A program made the translations under genes and the position numbers. A stretch of DNA of 14,800 bases from contig WVZH01000037.1 of the NCBI GenBank assembly GCA_011772595.1, positions 2,217 through 17,016 of the forward strand. Direction: 5' to 3'. Positions 1-8,243 of this stretch are shown here, piece by piece (position 1 is the first letter of the stretch; each line of letters begins with the position of its first letter). This stretch comes from Anaerolineales bacterium (GTDB lineage Bacteria > Chloroflexota > Anaerolineae > Anaerolineales > E44-bin32). The notes beneath the pieces were generated by a model. It did no database searches and was not told where the DNA came from. It saw nothing but the letters and a program-made list of their open reading frames with translations.

Positions 1-1860
1 CACGATTCCCAAGGGGACATCCCAAGGCCGATACTCAAACCGGTAAGAATGCCTACCCGCTGGCGCTTCGACCTCCAACCATGCATCGCCGACAAGGGGA
101 ACAGGCATATCGTCTCGCCACGCTTTCCATCCGGTCCACGTGTTTTCCTGCACAACCAGTCGGCCCGGCAAATCGCTATTGCAGTCGACCCTAAGATCAC
201 CACCCGTGCCTGTGGCCACACATGGTTGTTGACCTTGATCATCGACAACCGCAGCGTAATATCTGTCTTCGTGGAGGTAAACAAAGATTCCGAATTGATC
301 CTCGACCAAAGAAACAGTCTCTGAGGGGGGGCCTCCGCGTAGCGCTTCCAATCTTGGTAAGGGTACCGGTCTTTCCTTCCAACCCCATGGCTTGAGGCCC
401 GGCGAGATCTTCAGACCCGATGTGATGGTCGGTGTGATGAAATAATGCTCCCCAAATGGCGGAGAAACCCATTGCAACTCAGGCGTCGTCAGCGTCTCTT
501 CGATCCAGGGGACGTCATCACCAAGCTGGAGCGTCGTCAACCACGCTTTCGCGAAGGTGGTGCTGGTCTTTAAATTTATGAATAACGGAACAAGCAGGAT
601 CCATCTTAGCGAGAACCCAAGAGACTCCGATGGTTTTGAACCCGGGAGTCGAACCATCAGGGTCGGCCAGTCCAAGTTCAAGATACGCTCAAGACCATAA
701 GCAGAAAGGCCCAGTATCATGGGGATGGCAAATCCAGCGATAAAACTGGGAAAGCGCACGGCTGCTGCGATGGGGAGAACTTTAAAGAGCCAATTTAGAA
801 GAAGACCACTGGCGACAAGAAAGACGAGAATCGCACCGCTAGCCAGATAATAAATCCTGCCCCTATCCTCCTTGCGTACAAAACCCATCCCGATCACCGC
901 TAAGATGACCGCCACCCATCCAATGTACATTGTGTAAGGCGCCGCAGCTGCTAACTTCTCCAGCGTCTGAGTGGTGAAATAGAATTCGGGATCGTTGATA
1001 ACCAGATTGAGCGGAAGGTACTCCAAAGGTTGGGCGGATTTAAATTCCGGATCAACCGGCTTTCCGAAATTCGGGAAGAAGCGGGTTAAAGGAAGAAGCA
1101 AGGGAGCGGCGAGCATAACAGCCAAAACAGCCGCGAGCACATACCTCCGCCAAACAGGACGCAGCATAAGCTTTTTATCCACTAGTAGGAACGTCACCGC
1201 TGGCAAGCTCAGCAGAATGCCGACTTGCATATATCCCTGCCCTCCAAATATCGCCGATGCAAGGACAATCGCCAATAAGACAGCCGCACGTCTGTCCCTC
1301 CTACGTTCGACAGCCAAGAGACCCGGGATTACAAGACTCGCTACAGCTGTGGACATGAGAATCGTAAAGGCGCCCGCCTCAATCCGACCTGCAAGATGCC
1401 CTCCCGCGACAGCGGTGAGCGCTGCCCACATCCTCGGCAACCACCCTACCCGTAACTCGCGCCCGATCCACCATTGTGCCAATCCGGCCACCCATAATGA
1501 GATGACCAAGGCAATCTTGGTGCCGTTAATCACTCCCCAAAGCAAAGTCGTTAGGATGATAATCGGATGGAGCGGTGCCCCGAACACTTCGATAAATGCC
1601 GGATAGCCACCCGTCGTGGAGCCATTCCAAAAGGCACAAGTCCCACATTCCTTTGCAATGTTCCAAAGATTGTGAGATTGGATGACCATCATGATTTCTC
1701 GTCCGAAGGGGACTGTTGCAGGATCGAGATCCAAATATTCGCGACCCAGCCAAGCAGCAAAGAGTGCGATTATCGCCAGTTCAATAACGGGGATCCACCA
1801 CTTGTTTTCGACGATCTTAGCTATGATGCGATCGACTGAGTTTGAGAAATTTTGCAGCAT
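1..1860 (-). CDS. Large YfhO-like GT-C membrane protein, 3' end beyond the window
   Basis: The minus strand is open from an in-frame stop at 1987-1989 to base 1, and 620 codons can be read from ATG 1858-1860. A purine-rich GGGAAGGAAG just upstream is a good ribosome site; in-frame ATGs at 1876, 1909 and 1930 are alternatives. The protein starts with a short cytoplasmic segment and a helix at about residues 22-38. A polar loop follows (DLDPATVPFGRE, 44-55), as in the first loop of GT-C transferases, then many hydrophobic helices to about 430. The region from about 440 is soluble. Residues 566-612 (VVQENTWTGWKAWRDDMPVP, then an AGRHSYRFEYRP strand) match the C-terminal beta module typical of YfhO-like proteins, usually followed by one last helix, so probably only a few tens of residues are missing. 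The likely role is transfer of a lipid-linked sugar to an envelope polymer or protein; the substrate cannot be read. It diverges from the two glycosyltransferase genes at 2426. Confidence 0.82.
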   Translation of the reverse strand, partial: MLQNFSNSVDRIIAKIVENKWWIPVIELAIIALFAAWLGREYLDLDPATVPFGREIMMVIQSHNLWNIAKECGTCAFWNGSTTGGYPAFIEVFGAPLHPIIILTTLLWGVINGTKIALVISLWVAGLAQWWIGRELRVGWLPRMWAALTAVAGGHLAGRIEAGAFTILMSTAVASLVIPGLLAVERRRDRRAAVLLAIVLASAIFGGQGYMQVGILLSLPAVTFLLVDKKLMLRPVWRRYVLAAVLAVMLAAPLLLPLTRFFPNFGKPVDPEFKSAQPLEYLPLNLVINDPEFYFTTQTLEKLAAAAPYTMYIGWVAVILAVIGMGFVRKEDRGRIYYLASGAILVFLVASGLLLNWLFKVLPIAAAVRFPSFIAGFAIPMILGLSAYGLERILNLDWPTLMVRLPGSKPSESLGFSLRWILLVPLFINLKTSTTFAKAWLTTLQLGDDVPWIEETLTTPELQWVSPPFGEHYFITPTITSGLKISPGLKPWGWKERPVPLPRLEALRGGPPSETVSLVEDQFGIFVYLHEDRYYAAVVDDQGQQPCVATGTGGDLRVDCNSDLPGRLVVQENTWTGWKAWRDDMPVPLVGDAWLEVEAPAGRHSYRFEYRPWDVPLGIV

Positions 1861-2041
1861 TGTCTTCCTTCCCCGCATGATATCGCTCGACACAATTGTC
1901 TCCCTTTCCATCGTCTGTAAACTTTTCGTCATCCCGATCGCTGGCTCACCAACCCGGAGAGCTAATCCTCGAAAGGCGTGCCCCAGTCACTCGAAGCGTT
2001 GGACAGTATAGACGCTTTTACATTTTCCCGCCTAAGATACA

Positions 2042-2099
2042 AACGGGTTGATCCCCGCTGTCGCATCCCATTCCCACTGGGATACACTAACGGGTTGAT
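2042..2099. repeat. 11-bp direct repeats flanking a 6-bp inverted repeat
   Basis: AACGGGTTGAT occurs at 2042-2052 and again at 2089-2099, with starts 47 bases apart. Between them lies ATCCCA (2065-2070), a 7-base spacer and TGGGAT (2078-2083), a perfect inverted repeat. Its position between two divergent genes suggests a regulator-binding site, but no known operator consensus is recognised. Confidence 0.45.
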
Positions 2100-2242
2100 G
2101 GGACGCTTCGCATCGGAAATCGGGATTTATGATCAGCACTCCCTCGAGGAGCTTCTCTCCGACTTTCGGTAGTCAGGTAAAAACCGTAAAATTATCGCCG
2201 CTCTGTTCCGGAATTTGAAGCGCTCTTCTGCGTGCGCGATTT

Positions 2243-2259
2243 TTGTTTGTTGTAAACAA
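2243..2259. promoter_or_regulatory. 17-bp palindrome, operator-like
   Basis: TTGTTT and AAACAA form a perfect 6-bp inverted repeat around GTTGT. It lies about 170 bases before the first glycosyltransferase gene. The AT-rich palindrome is typical in form of a dimeric repressor site; no regulator gene is present in the window. A hairpin in RNA would be weak, so a DNA-level role is more likely if it has one. Confidence 0.3.
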
Positions 2260-2425
2260 CACTTTCGAAGCTCTACTAAGGAGCATGCAGGCGTAAAGAA
2301 TATTAGAAACGATCCCAATCCGAACACGATTGCTCTATACCTCCTGTTGACCTAAGGGAACACACGTCTTCTGTGAGAGGTTGAAGCCTTAGCAACATCT
2401 TCGAAACGCACCGGAGAACAAGGAT

Positions 2426-4393
2426 ATGGCGAAAAAAAGAGAGAAATCAGAGCCCTCACAACACGGGACACTATCGCTCGAACGGTCTCTCTTGATGGCA
2501 GGAGGCCTTGTGCTGACCTTGCTCAGCCAGCACCTCATGCAAGTCAGTCCTCACAACGTGATCAACTTTACTTTGCTCCTGCTAGGAGCGGCCTCGTTTT
2601 TGATTGGGATCATGCTCTCCCCGTCGGAACGCTCTCTAGGGTTTCCGCGCGTGGTACTCGATAAAATCGCACAGTTCCTTGGGGTATCCATTATCCAAGT
2701 CCTATTCATTCTCTATGGCCTCTCCTTATCCCTCGCTTCCCGATCGGCGGCAGGAAACTCCCTCACCGCTCACTCTTCGTTGTATGGTCTTGTCTGGATC
2801 GTTGGTTGTCTACTTGTCGTCATTGGCTGTTGGCAAAAACCTTCGAAAGACACACCCTCCAACTTGGACCGTTGGGATTGGATCACTTTAGGTGTTCTCC
2901 TGATCGTAAGCCTGGCGACAAGAATTATCTACTTAGGGGAGATTCCCTTCACGGTCAGCGGTGATGAAGGCTCGGTAGGCTTGATGGCGTGGGACTATAA
3001 AACTGGCGTGCGGAATAATCTGCTCATCATGGGATGGTTTTCTTTTCCGGCTCTTCAGTTCTTACCAGCTTCCATCATGCAGCAGGTCTTAGGGCGAGGC
3101 ATACTCGCTATACGCTTGCCTTCCGCCATTGGAGGAGCTCTGGCGGTATTGGCGACATACTGGGCGGTACGCCAGATATTCGGTCGCATCCCAGGAATCT
3201 TGGCCGGCCTATTCCTTTCAACCTTTCATTATCACCTGCTCTTCAGCCGCATCGCGTTAGTCAACATCTGGGACGGATTCTTCATGATGACGATGATCGC
3301 TGGCTTGTGGATCGCATGGAAGGAAAACGAGCGTTATGCTTTTCTAGTTGCCGGTGCCGCGATCGGTATGGGGCAATATTTCTATACCACCTCACACTTG
3401 CTTCCCCTCTATGCTCTGCTCTGGCTTCTAATACTGCGCGTCTCGCGTCCTGCACAAGGACGACTTCCCGGGCTCATTTCGCTTACACTCGTTCTTCTCG
3501 CGCTTGTGCTCCCGTTAACTCTGTTTTACATCGAGAACCCAAATGAACTCATGGCGCCTCTGAGTCGCGTCTCCATCTTAAAAGCAGATTGGATCCGAGG
3601 GGCGACTCAGTCAACCGGGAAACACATACTTATAATATTTGGTGAGTTGTTCTTGAAGACCATACTCGGCTTCACCGCAAACCCCATGCGGGGAGTCTAC
3701 AGCCCAAATTCACCAATGCTGCTCACCATACCCGCGACGTTGTTCCTGGCAGGTCTTCTCATCACCGCACTGCGAATTAAGGATCCTCGACACAACATCC
3801 TCTTGATCGGGCTTCTCGGTCCCATATTCGCTTCGACATTCAGTGTCGAACCGCCCAACGCTCAGAGGTTGCTATTAACCGCACCCCTCATCAGCGTGCT
3901 TATCATCCTACCCCTGAACGAGATCTGGAGTCAGCTGTTGGAGGCAAGACCACAATTCAGAACCGCACTTTCAGCCACGGTAATTGGTTTCATGTTGGTC
4001 ATCGGATTCCTTGAAGTGAAATTCTTCCTACGCACAATGGAAGAGGGAAGATATTCGGATCGGAAAAGTTACGTCGCTCGACGAATCGCTGGATTTCTCT
4101 TTGACGAGGGGTTTGACATGGAGGTGTATTTCTTCGGCCAGCCTGTGATGGACTACCACACTCTTCCAAGCGTTCCCTTCATTGCATACAATGCAACTGG
4201 CCACGACATGATCTTACCGCTCGATGCGGAGCAAAACCCACCCATCGAAGGAGAAAACATCGCCTTCGTGCTCTTGCCTCAGTACTTCGATGCAATTGCG
4301 GATGTCGAAGGACGATTCCCTCATGGCACAACCATCACGGAGCGCGACGAGATGGGCGAGCCCATATTCATCGTACACCTTGTCCGCCAGTGA
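2426..4393 (+). CDS. GT39/ArnT-like membrane glycosyltransferase
   Basis: A 655-residue polytopic membrane protein predicted to move a sugar from a polyprenyl-phosphate donor to an acceptor on the outer face of the membrane. The ATG at 2426 has GGAG at 2413-2416, nine bases upstream. The first 145 residues hold about four extra hydrophobic segments. The GT39-like core begins at about 150 with a helix followed by a loop containing GEIPFTVSGDEG; Asp180-Glu181 is the acidic pair expected in the first extracytoplasmic loop of GT39/PMT/ArnT enzymes. Next come LPSAIGGALAVLATYWAVRQ and further helices to about 530. The last 120 residues are a mostly soluble tail that may contact the acceptor. The donor and acceptor are unknown. 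The next glycosyltransferase starts 29 bases after the stop, so the two are probably co-transcribed and may act in one glycan or glycoprotein pathway. Confidence 0.85.
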   Translation: MAKKREKSEPSQHGTLSLERSLLMAGGLVLTLLSQHLMQVSPHNVINFTLLLLGAASFLIGIMLSPSERSLGFPRVVLDKIAQFLGVSIIQVLFILYGLSLSLASRSAAGNSLTAHSSLYGLVWIVGCLLVVIGCWQKPSKDTPSNLDRWDWITLGVLLIVSLATRIIYLGEIPFTVSGDEGSVGLMAWDYKTGVRNNLLIMGWFSFPALQFLPASIMQQVLGRGILAIRLPSAIGGALAVLATYWAVRQIFGRIPGILAGLFLSTFHYHLLFSRIALVNIWDGFFMMTMIAGLWIAWKENERYAFLVAGAAIGMGQYFYTTSHLLPLYALLWLLILRVSRPAQGRLPGLISLTLVLLALVLPLTLFYIENPNELMAPLSRVSILKADWIRGATQSTGKHILIIFGELFLKTILGFTANPMRGVYSPNSPMLLTIPATLFLAGLLITALRIKDPRHNILLIGLLGPIFASTFSVEPPNAQRLLLTAPLISVLIILPLNEIWSQLLEARPQFRTALSATVIGFMLVIGFLEVKFFLRTMEEGRYSDRKSYVARRIAGFLFDEGFDMEVYFFGQPVMDYHTLPSVPFIAYNATGHDMILPLDAEQNPPIEGENIAFVLLPQYFDAIADVEGRFPHGTTITERDEMGEPIFIVHLVRQ

Positions 4394-4422
4394 CCATGTC
4401 GTCGCTGTGATTAAACCGACTT

Positions 4423-6885
4423 ATGGGATCAACTCCATTTACCCTACTTGCGGTTATTGCCGCCCTCATAATCGACCTTGTTCTGCTTTTCATCTGGCGT
4501 AGACGAAATCGCCCGCTTCGTAGACCAGACATTGACGCAAAAGAAGCGATACCCACGAGTGCTGCGCGCATCCAAATTACTGTAAAGACAACAGATACTG
4601 ACGGACTACAGCTCACCCTACAAGCGCTGGCCGCGGACGAGGAGCCAGAGAGCGAGCCCCAGGCTCTCGTGAGGATCGATCTCGACGCAGGTTTGGGCGA
4701 GCTTCCTAAAACAATCGTTCTCGATCCTGCTCTCAAGCCCGCTGTCCCGCATAGACGCTTATCGCCAGAATTGGTTTCTATGTGGGCTCGTCCTTTAATC
4801 AATCGTTTTCCGCGAGCAAGGCTTCGCCAACTATGGGAGCGTCTCAAAACCTCAAGGCTCAGCCAGAATATCCGATCCCTTAAATACTCTATCGACGCAA
4901 GGCTCTTCCTGATCTCGCTTCTCGTCTACGCGCTCACTCGTCTGATCGCCCTTGAGGACTTTCCAATCTACTTTTTCACCGACGAAGCCGTTCAAACGGT
5001 TCTGGCAGAAGATCTTGTGAAGAATGGTCTTTACGATGGTCACGGCACCCTGCTCCCAACCTACTTCGAGAACAATTCCTTGTTCAACCTGAGCCTATCG
5101 GTGTACGCACAGGTGATCCCCTATATCTTGTTTGGCAAATCAATTTTCGTCACTAGAGCTACATCGGCGCTGATCACACTGTTGGCTGCGGCTGCGGTCG
5201 CTTTGGCCTTACGTAATGTCTTTCGAATTCGATTCTGGTGGTTGGGGACATTGCTGCTCTCTATCACCCCCGCCTGGTTTCTGCATTCGCGCACAGCCTT
5301 TGAAACGGTGCTCTTCGTCTCCATGTACACTTTGATGCTCGCCTTCTACCTGCTCTATCTCATACGCTCTCCTCGCTTTTTCTACGCTGCCGTTCTTTTC
5401 GCCGGACTCGCATTTTACAGTTACAGCGGTGGACAACTCATCATCGCTGGAACTGCGTTGTTGCTCTTTCTCTCGGATCTGAGACACCACTGGCAGAATC
5501 GACGCACGATTGGTTTGAGTTTGATTTTAGCCGTTCTTTTGATCTTGCCGTATGTGCGATTTCAAATGGGGCACGAGGGCGAAACCTATTACCACCTTCG
5601 CATGCTAGGCACCTATTGGCTTCACGATATCCCCCTAGGCGAAAAAATCGGCACTTTTCTTGGGCATTACTTTTTCGGATTGAGCCCCGTCTACTGGTAC
5701 TCCTCCACCAATCCCGATTTGTCCCGTCACATCATGCAAGGTTATGGCCACATCATGCTGGCCACCTTGCCGTTCATGCTGATCGGTCTGGCAAAAGCAC
5801 TCAAGAATTGGCGAAGTAGCGAATATCGCCTTGTGCTCGCTGCTTGCCTCGCTGCTCCTTTGGGCGCGGCAATCGTCGGTGTTGGGATCACCCGCGTGCT
5901 TGTATTCGTCATCCCGGCCACTTTTCTGACCACAATCGGCATGTCCTCTGTGGGGAATTGGATAGCTTCCCGGCGATCCTACAAGATCGTAGCCTACGCT
6001 ATAACAGTGCTTCTCGTACTCATTAATGCCTATATGTTGAGGGACGCCTTAGTGAACGGAGCCTTCTGGGATGAAAACTACGGCCTCTATGGAATGCAGT
6101 ACGGTGCAAAACAGGTCTTCGACGCCGTAAAAACTCATATCAACGAGTCACCTCAAGACACAGTCTTCGTCTCGCCATCTTGGGCCAACGGCACGCACAT
6201 CCTACGGAACTTCTTCTCCCCTTATAAGGCGCCTGTTTATCTCGGTAACGCGGATCGATTCCTATTGGAAAAAGGGGACTTGAATGAGAAAACGATCCTC
6301 GTCCTTACGCGCGAGGAGTACGATAACTTACTGAACGACGAAAAAGTTACGGACATCCGCATCGAGAGAACTGTGCCCTACCCCAACGGCAGGGTAGGCT
6401 TTCTCTTCATCCGAATGCGATATGCCCCTGGTGCGGACGCCATTTTCGCAAGAGAATACGAGGATAAATTGCGGCCCGTGACAGAGGAGATCGAATTGGG
6501 CGGTCAGACCATCGCGGTACAACACCCACAATTCGATATGGGCGAACTCATCCACATCTTCGATGGTGATCCTTTCACTCTCGTCCGCACGTACCATGCC
6601 AATCCAGCGCTGATCACACTCACCTTCGATCATCCCCAGACCATATCGGGTATCAAGGTAACGACCGGTACGATGCAAGTTGGGCTCAACGTCCGTCTTT
6701 ACCAAAATCTGGATTCAGATCCTCAAGAATATTCAAGGACCTATCGAGACCTACCCAATGACCCCACTGTAGATTTACCGTTTCATGAGGGTCCCATCGA
6801 TGCGATTCGAATCGAAGTAGAAATCCTAGGCGTCGACATCGGCGACAACGTTATCCACATTCGCGATCTGATGTGGTATGAATGA
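4423..6885 (+). CDS. GT39-like membrane glycosyltransferase with discoidin-like C-terminal domain
   Basis: An 820-residue membrane protein, longer than usual GT39/ArnT-like enzymes. Layout: a single helix at 6-25 followed by RRRNR; a soluble segment at about 45-155 with beta-like sequence and an acidic linker; the GT39-like core at about 158-540, with Asp187-Glu188 in the first loop (EDFPIYFFTDEAVQT) and about ten helices; a soluble segment at 550-690; and a C-terminal beta domain at about 705-820. That domain opens with HIFDGDPFTL and ends with IHIRDLMWYE, a pattern like F5/8 type C (discoidin) modules that bind carbohydrate. An upstream in-frame ATG at 4396 is cut off by TGA at 4408-4410, so 4423 is the first usable ATG. 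No clear ribosome site precedes it, and translation may be coupled to the gene ending at 4393. Predicted role: extracytoplasmic sugar transfer, with the terminal domain possibly holding glycan. The substrate is unknown and the discoidin call rests on pattern alone. Confidence 0.83.
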   Translation: MGSTPFTLLAVIAALIIDLVLLFIWRRRNRPLRRPDIDAKEAIPTSAARIQITVKTTDTDGLQLTLQALAADEEPESEPQALVRIDLDAGLGELPKTIVLDPALKPAVPHRRLSPELVSMWARPLINRFPRARLRQLWERLKTSRLSQNIRSLKYSIDARLFLISLLVYALTRLIALEDFPIYFFTDEAVQTVLAEDLVKNGLYDGHGTLLPTYFENNSLFNLSLSVYAQVIPYILFGKSIFVTRATSALITLLAAAAVALALRNVFRIRFWWLGTLLLSITPAWFLHSRTAFETVLFVSMYTLMLAFYLLYLIRSPRFFYAAVLFAGLAFYSYSGGQLIIAGTALLLFLSDLRHHWQNRRTIGLSLILAVLLILPYVRFQMGHEGETYYHLRMLGTYWLHDIPLGEKIGTFLGHYFFGLSPVYWYSSTNPDLSRHIMQGYGHIMLATLPFMLIGLAKALKNWRSSEYRLVLAACLAAPLGAAIVGVGITRVLVFVIPATFLTTIGMSSVGNWIASRRSYKIVAYAITVLLVLINAYMLRDALVNGAFWDENYGLYGMQYGAKQVFDAVKTHINESPQDTVFVSPSWANGTHILRNFFSPYKAPVYLGNADRFLLEKGDLNEKTILVLTREEYDNLLNDEKVTDIRIERTVPYPNGRVGFLFIRMRYAPGADAIFAREYEDKLRPVTEEIELGGQTIAVQHPQFDMGELIHIFDGDPFTLVRTYHANPALITLTFDHPQTISGIKVTTGTMQVGLNVRLYQNLDSDPQEYSRTYRDLPNDPTVDLPFHEGPIDAIRIEVEILGVDIGDNVIHIRDLMWYE

Positions 6886-6921
6886 GACCAAGTACGCTAC
6901 CAACGTACACATCACACAAAG

Positions 6922-6946
6922 GCTGTGCCTGATTGATGGGCACGGC
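6922..6946 (+). terminator. Hairpin after the glycosyltransferase operon
   Basis: GCTGTGCC (6922-6929) can pair with GGCACGGC (6939-6946) across a 9-base loop, giving an 8-bp stem with one G-U pair. It starts 37 bases after the stop at 6885. No run of T follows, so it is not a classic intrinsic terminator; it could be a weak terminator or protect the 3' end of the mRNA. Confidence 0.3.
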
Positions 6947-7103
6947 AGATCCTCATACGTCATCCCTGCACTCACCATGAAATCCTTGAAAGACACCTCT
7001 CGTTATTTTCATCGCCGGAATACTCGTTTCCCTTGTCAATCTGCCTCAGAACTTATTCCTCCTCACAAAGTCAATGTTCGCCTTGAAGGGAATCAGCCAA
7101 CTT

Positions 7104-7131
7104 AGGACATCGGCCAATCCCACGATATAAT
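7104..7131 (+). promoter_or_regulatory. Sigma-70-type promoter candidate for the metabolic cluster
   Basis: TATAAT at 7126-7131 matches the -10 consensus perfectly. AGGACA at 7104-7109 matches four of six -35 bases with a 16-base spacer. Transcription would start near 7138 and give a leader of about 75 bases. It is the only gap in the cluster large enough to hold a main promoter for the genes from 7212 on. Confidence 0.5.
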
Positions 7132-7211
7132 CGATGTGAAAACCAAATGACGTTCACACATGAGTCCGATCGGAAAGACCTAGCGAGAGCAAGATAAATG
7201 GAGAGGTAACC

Positions 7212-8243
7212 TTGAAATCCGTTCTGTTGGATGAGCACGGGGGTCCAGAAGTACTTCGCTACGACGACTTCCCAGAGCCAGAGCCTGGACGAAGGGAGGT
7301 TCAGGTACGCTTGCGAGCCGCAGCGTTAAACCGCCTTGACCTCTGGGTGCGCGAGGGTTGGCCCGGATTGAAGCTCGAATATCCACACATTCCTGGGGCA
7401 GATGGTGCGGGTGAGATATCTGCACTCGGCGAAGGTGTGACCGATCTCGAAGTCGGTACCCGCGTCGTTATCAACAGCAACCTGAGCTGCGGTCGCTGTT
7501 CCTTCTGTTTGGCAGGCAAGGACAACATGTGTCGCCATTGGCATCTTCTAGGGGAAACCATTCGCGGCACGTACGCCGAGTACGTGGTCGTCCCAGACGT
7601 GAACGTGCTACCGCTACCCGAGGGTTTTACATTCGACGCAGCAGCAGCCGCTGGCCTCGTATACCACACGGCATGGCATTCCCTGATCGTGCGCGGAAAC
7701 CTGAGGCCGGGCGAATCGATCCTGATTGTCGGCGCCTCGGGAGGCGTCAACACGGCCAGCATTCAAATCGCCAAGCTATCCGGCGCCAAGGTTTACGTCG
7801 TTGGTTCGAGTACCGAGAAGCTCGCATTGGCAGAGTCGCTCGGCGCCGACGTTGTAATCGATCGCAACAAGGAGGAAGACTGGTCTAAAGCCGTATTCCA
7901 GGCCACCAAGCGCCAGGGCGTTGACATCGTGGTCGATAACGTCGGCGCCGGTACAATGCCTTTGAGCTTACGGGCTGCGCGCAAAGGAGGGCGTATCCTC
8001 ACGGTCGGGAACACAGCTGGTCCGAAATTCGAAATCGACAACCGCTTCATCTTTGGAAAGCATCTATCCATCTTGGGATCCACCATGGGGACACGCGACG
8101 ATTTCGCCACCGTGATGAACCTGATCTTCGAGGGAAGCCTGAATCCGGTGCTCGATCGCCAATACCCGCTTGAAGAGGCTGCAGCGGCTCAGGAGCGACT
8201 TGCCGCTGGTGAGCAAATGGGGAAAATTACACTTGTCATCTAA
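7212..8243 (+). CDS. Zinc-containing medium-chain reductase (quinone/enoyl reductase-like)
   Basis: A 343-residue NAD(P)H-dependent oxidoreductase of the medium-chain dehydrogenase/reductase superfamily, normal in length. The start is TTG at 7212, supported by GGAGAGG at 7200-7206 five bases upstream; an ATG at 7198 hits a stop after two further codons. The structural zinc site is intact: Cys93, Cys96, Cys99 and Cys107 in CGRCSFCLAGKDNMC. The catalytic zinc ligands of alcohol dehydrogenases are not: the usual Cys-His region reads ALNRLDLWVREG (38-49), and the usual GHE reads GAD (62-64). The nucleotide-binding loop is GASGGVNTASIQIAK (174-188). This pattern favours a quinone reductase or enoyl/acryloyl-CoA reductase type activity over alcohol oxidation. 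It heads a cluster for propionyl-CoA metabolism, so a substrate on that route is plausible but unproven. The next gene overlaps its end by 11 bases if that gene starts at 8233. Confidence 0.85.
   Translation: MKSVLLDEHGGPEVLRYDDFPEPEPGRREVQVRLRAAALNRLDLWVREGWPGLKLEYPHIPGADGAGEISALGEGVTDLEVGTRVVINSNLSCGRCSFCLAGKDNMCRHWHLLGETIRGTYAEYVVVPDVNVLPLPEGFTFDAAAAAGLVYHTAWHSLIVRGNLRPGESILIVGASGGVNTASIQIAKLSGAKVYVVGSSTEKLALAESLGADVVIDRNKEEDWSKAVFQATKRQGVDIVVDNVGAGTMPLSLRAARKGGRILTVGNTAGPKFEIDNRFIFGKHLSILGSTMGTRDDFATVMNLIFEGSLNPVLDRQYPLEEAAAAQERLAAGEQMGKITLVI

Larger units (their letters stand above)
1861..2425. other. Divergent intergenic region between membrane-protein genes
   Basis: No convincing gene lies here; the short open frames have no ribosome site or recognisable protein. 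The region separates a leftward and a rightward membrane-protein gene, so it should carry two promoters. On the minus strand TATACT at 2010-2005 is a possible -10 box about 145 bases before the leftward ATG, but no good -35 is visible. For the rightward gene TTGACC at 2348-2353 resembles a -35, again without a convincing -10. The stretch also holds two inverted repeats and an 11-bp direct repeat, listed separately. Confidence 0.6.
6886..7211. other. Intergenic region before the carboxylase/mutase cluster
   Basis: No well-supported gene is present. The stretch holds a hairpin soon after the glycosyltransferase stop, a short hydrophobic frame without a start (about 6990-7130), and a promoter-like element close to the next gene. 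It marks the boundary between the envelope block and the metabolic cluster. Confidence 0.65.

Noticed and set aside
995..1606. 203-codon open frame on the plus strand
   Set aside because: It is antisense to the long leftward membrane-protein gene, is rich in Arg, Thr and Ala without a recognisable fold, and has no ribosome site.
1978..2172. 64-codon plus-strand frame in the divergent region
   Set aside because: No ribosome site, no recognisable protein, and it runs across the direct and inverted repeats.
4368..4847. 159-codon minus-strand frame over the start of the second glycosyltransferase
   Set aside because: Low-complexity Ser/Arg-rich translation, antisense to a better-supported gene.
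6878..7105. 75-codon frame beginning inside the end of the second glycosyltransferase
   Set aside because: The ATGA overlap looks tempting, but the protein has no family, no helices and mixed composition; it shares bases with the hairpin and the hydrophobic frame.
7301..7762. 153-codon minus-strand frame within the reductase gene
   Set aside because: Antisense shadow of a clear MDR gene with Arg/Ser/Pro-rich translation.
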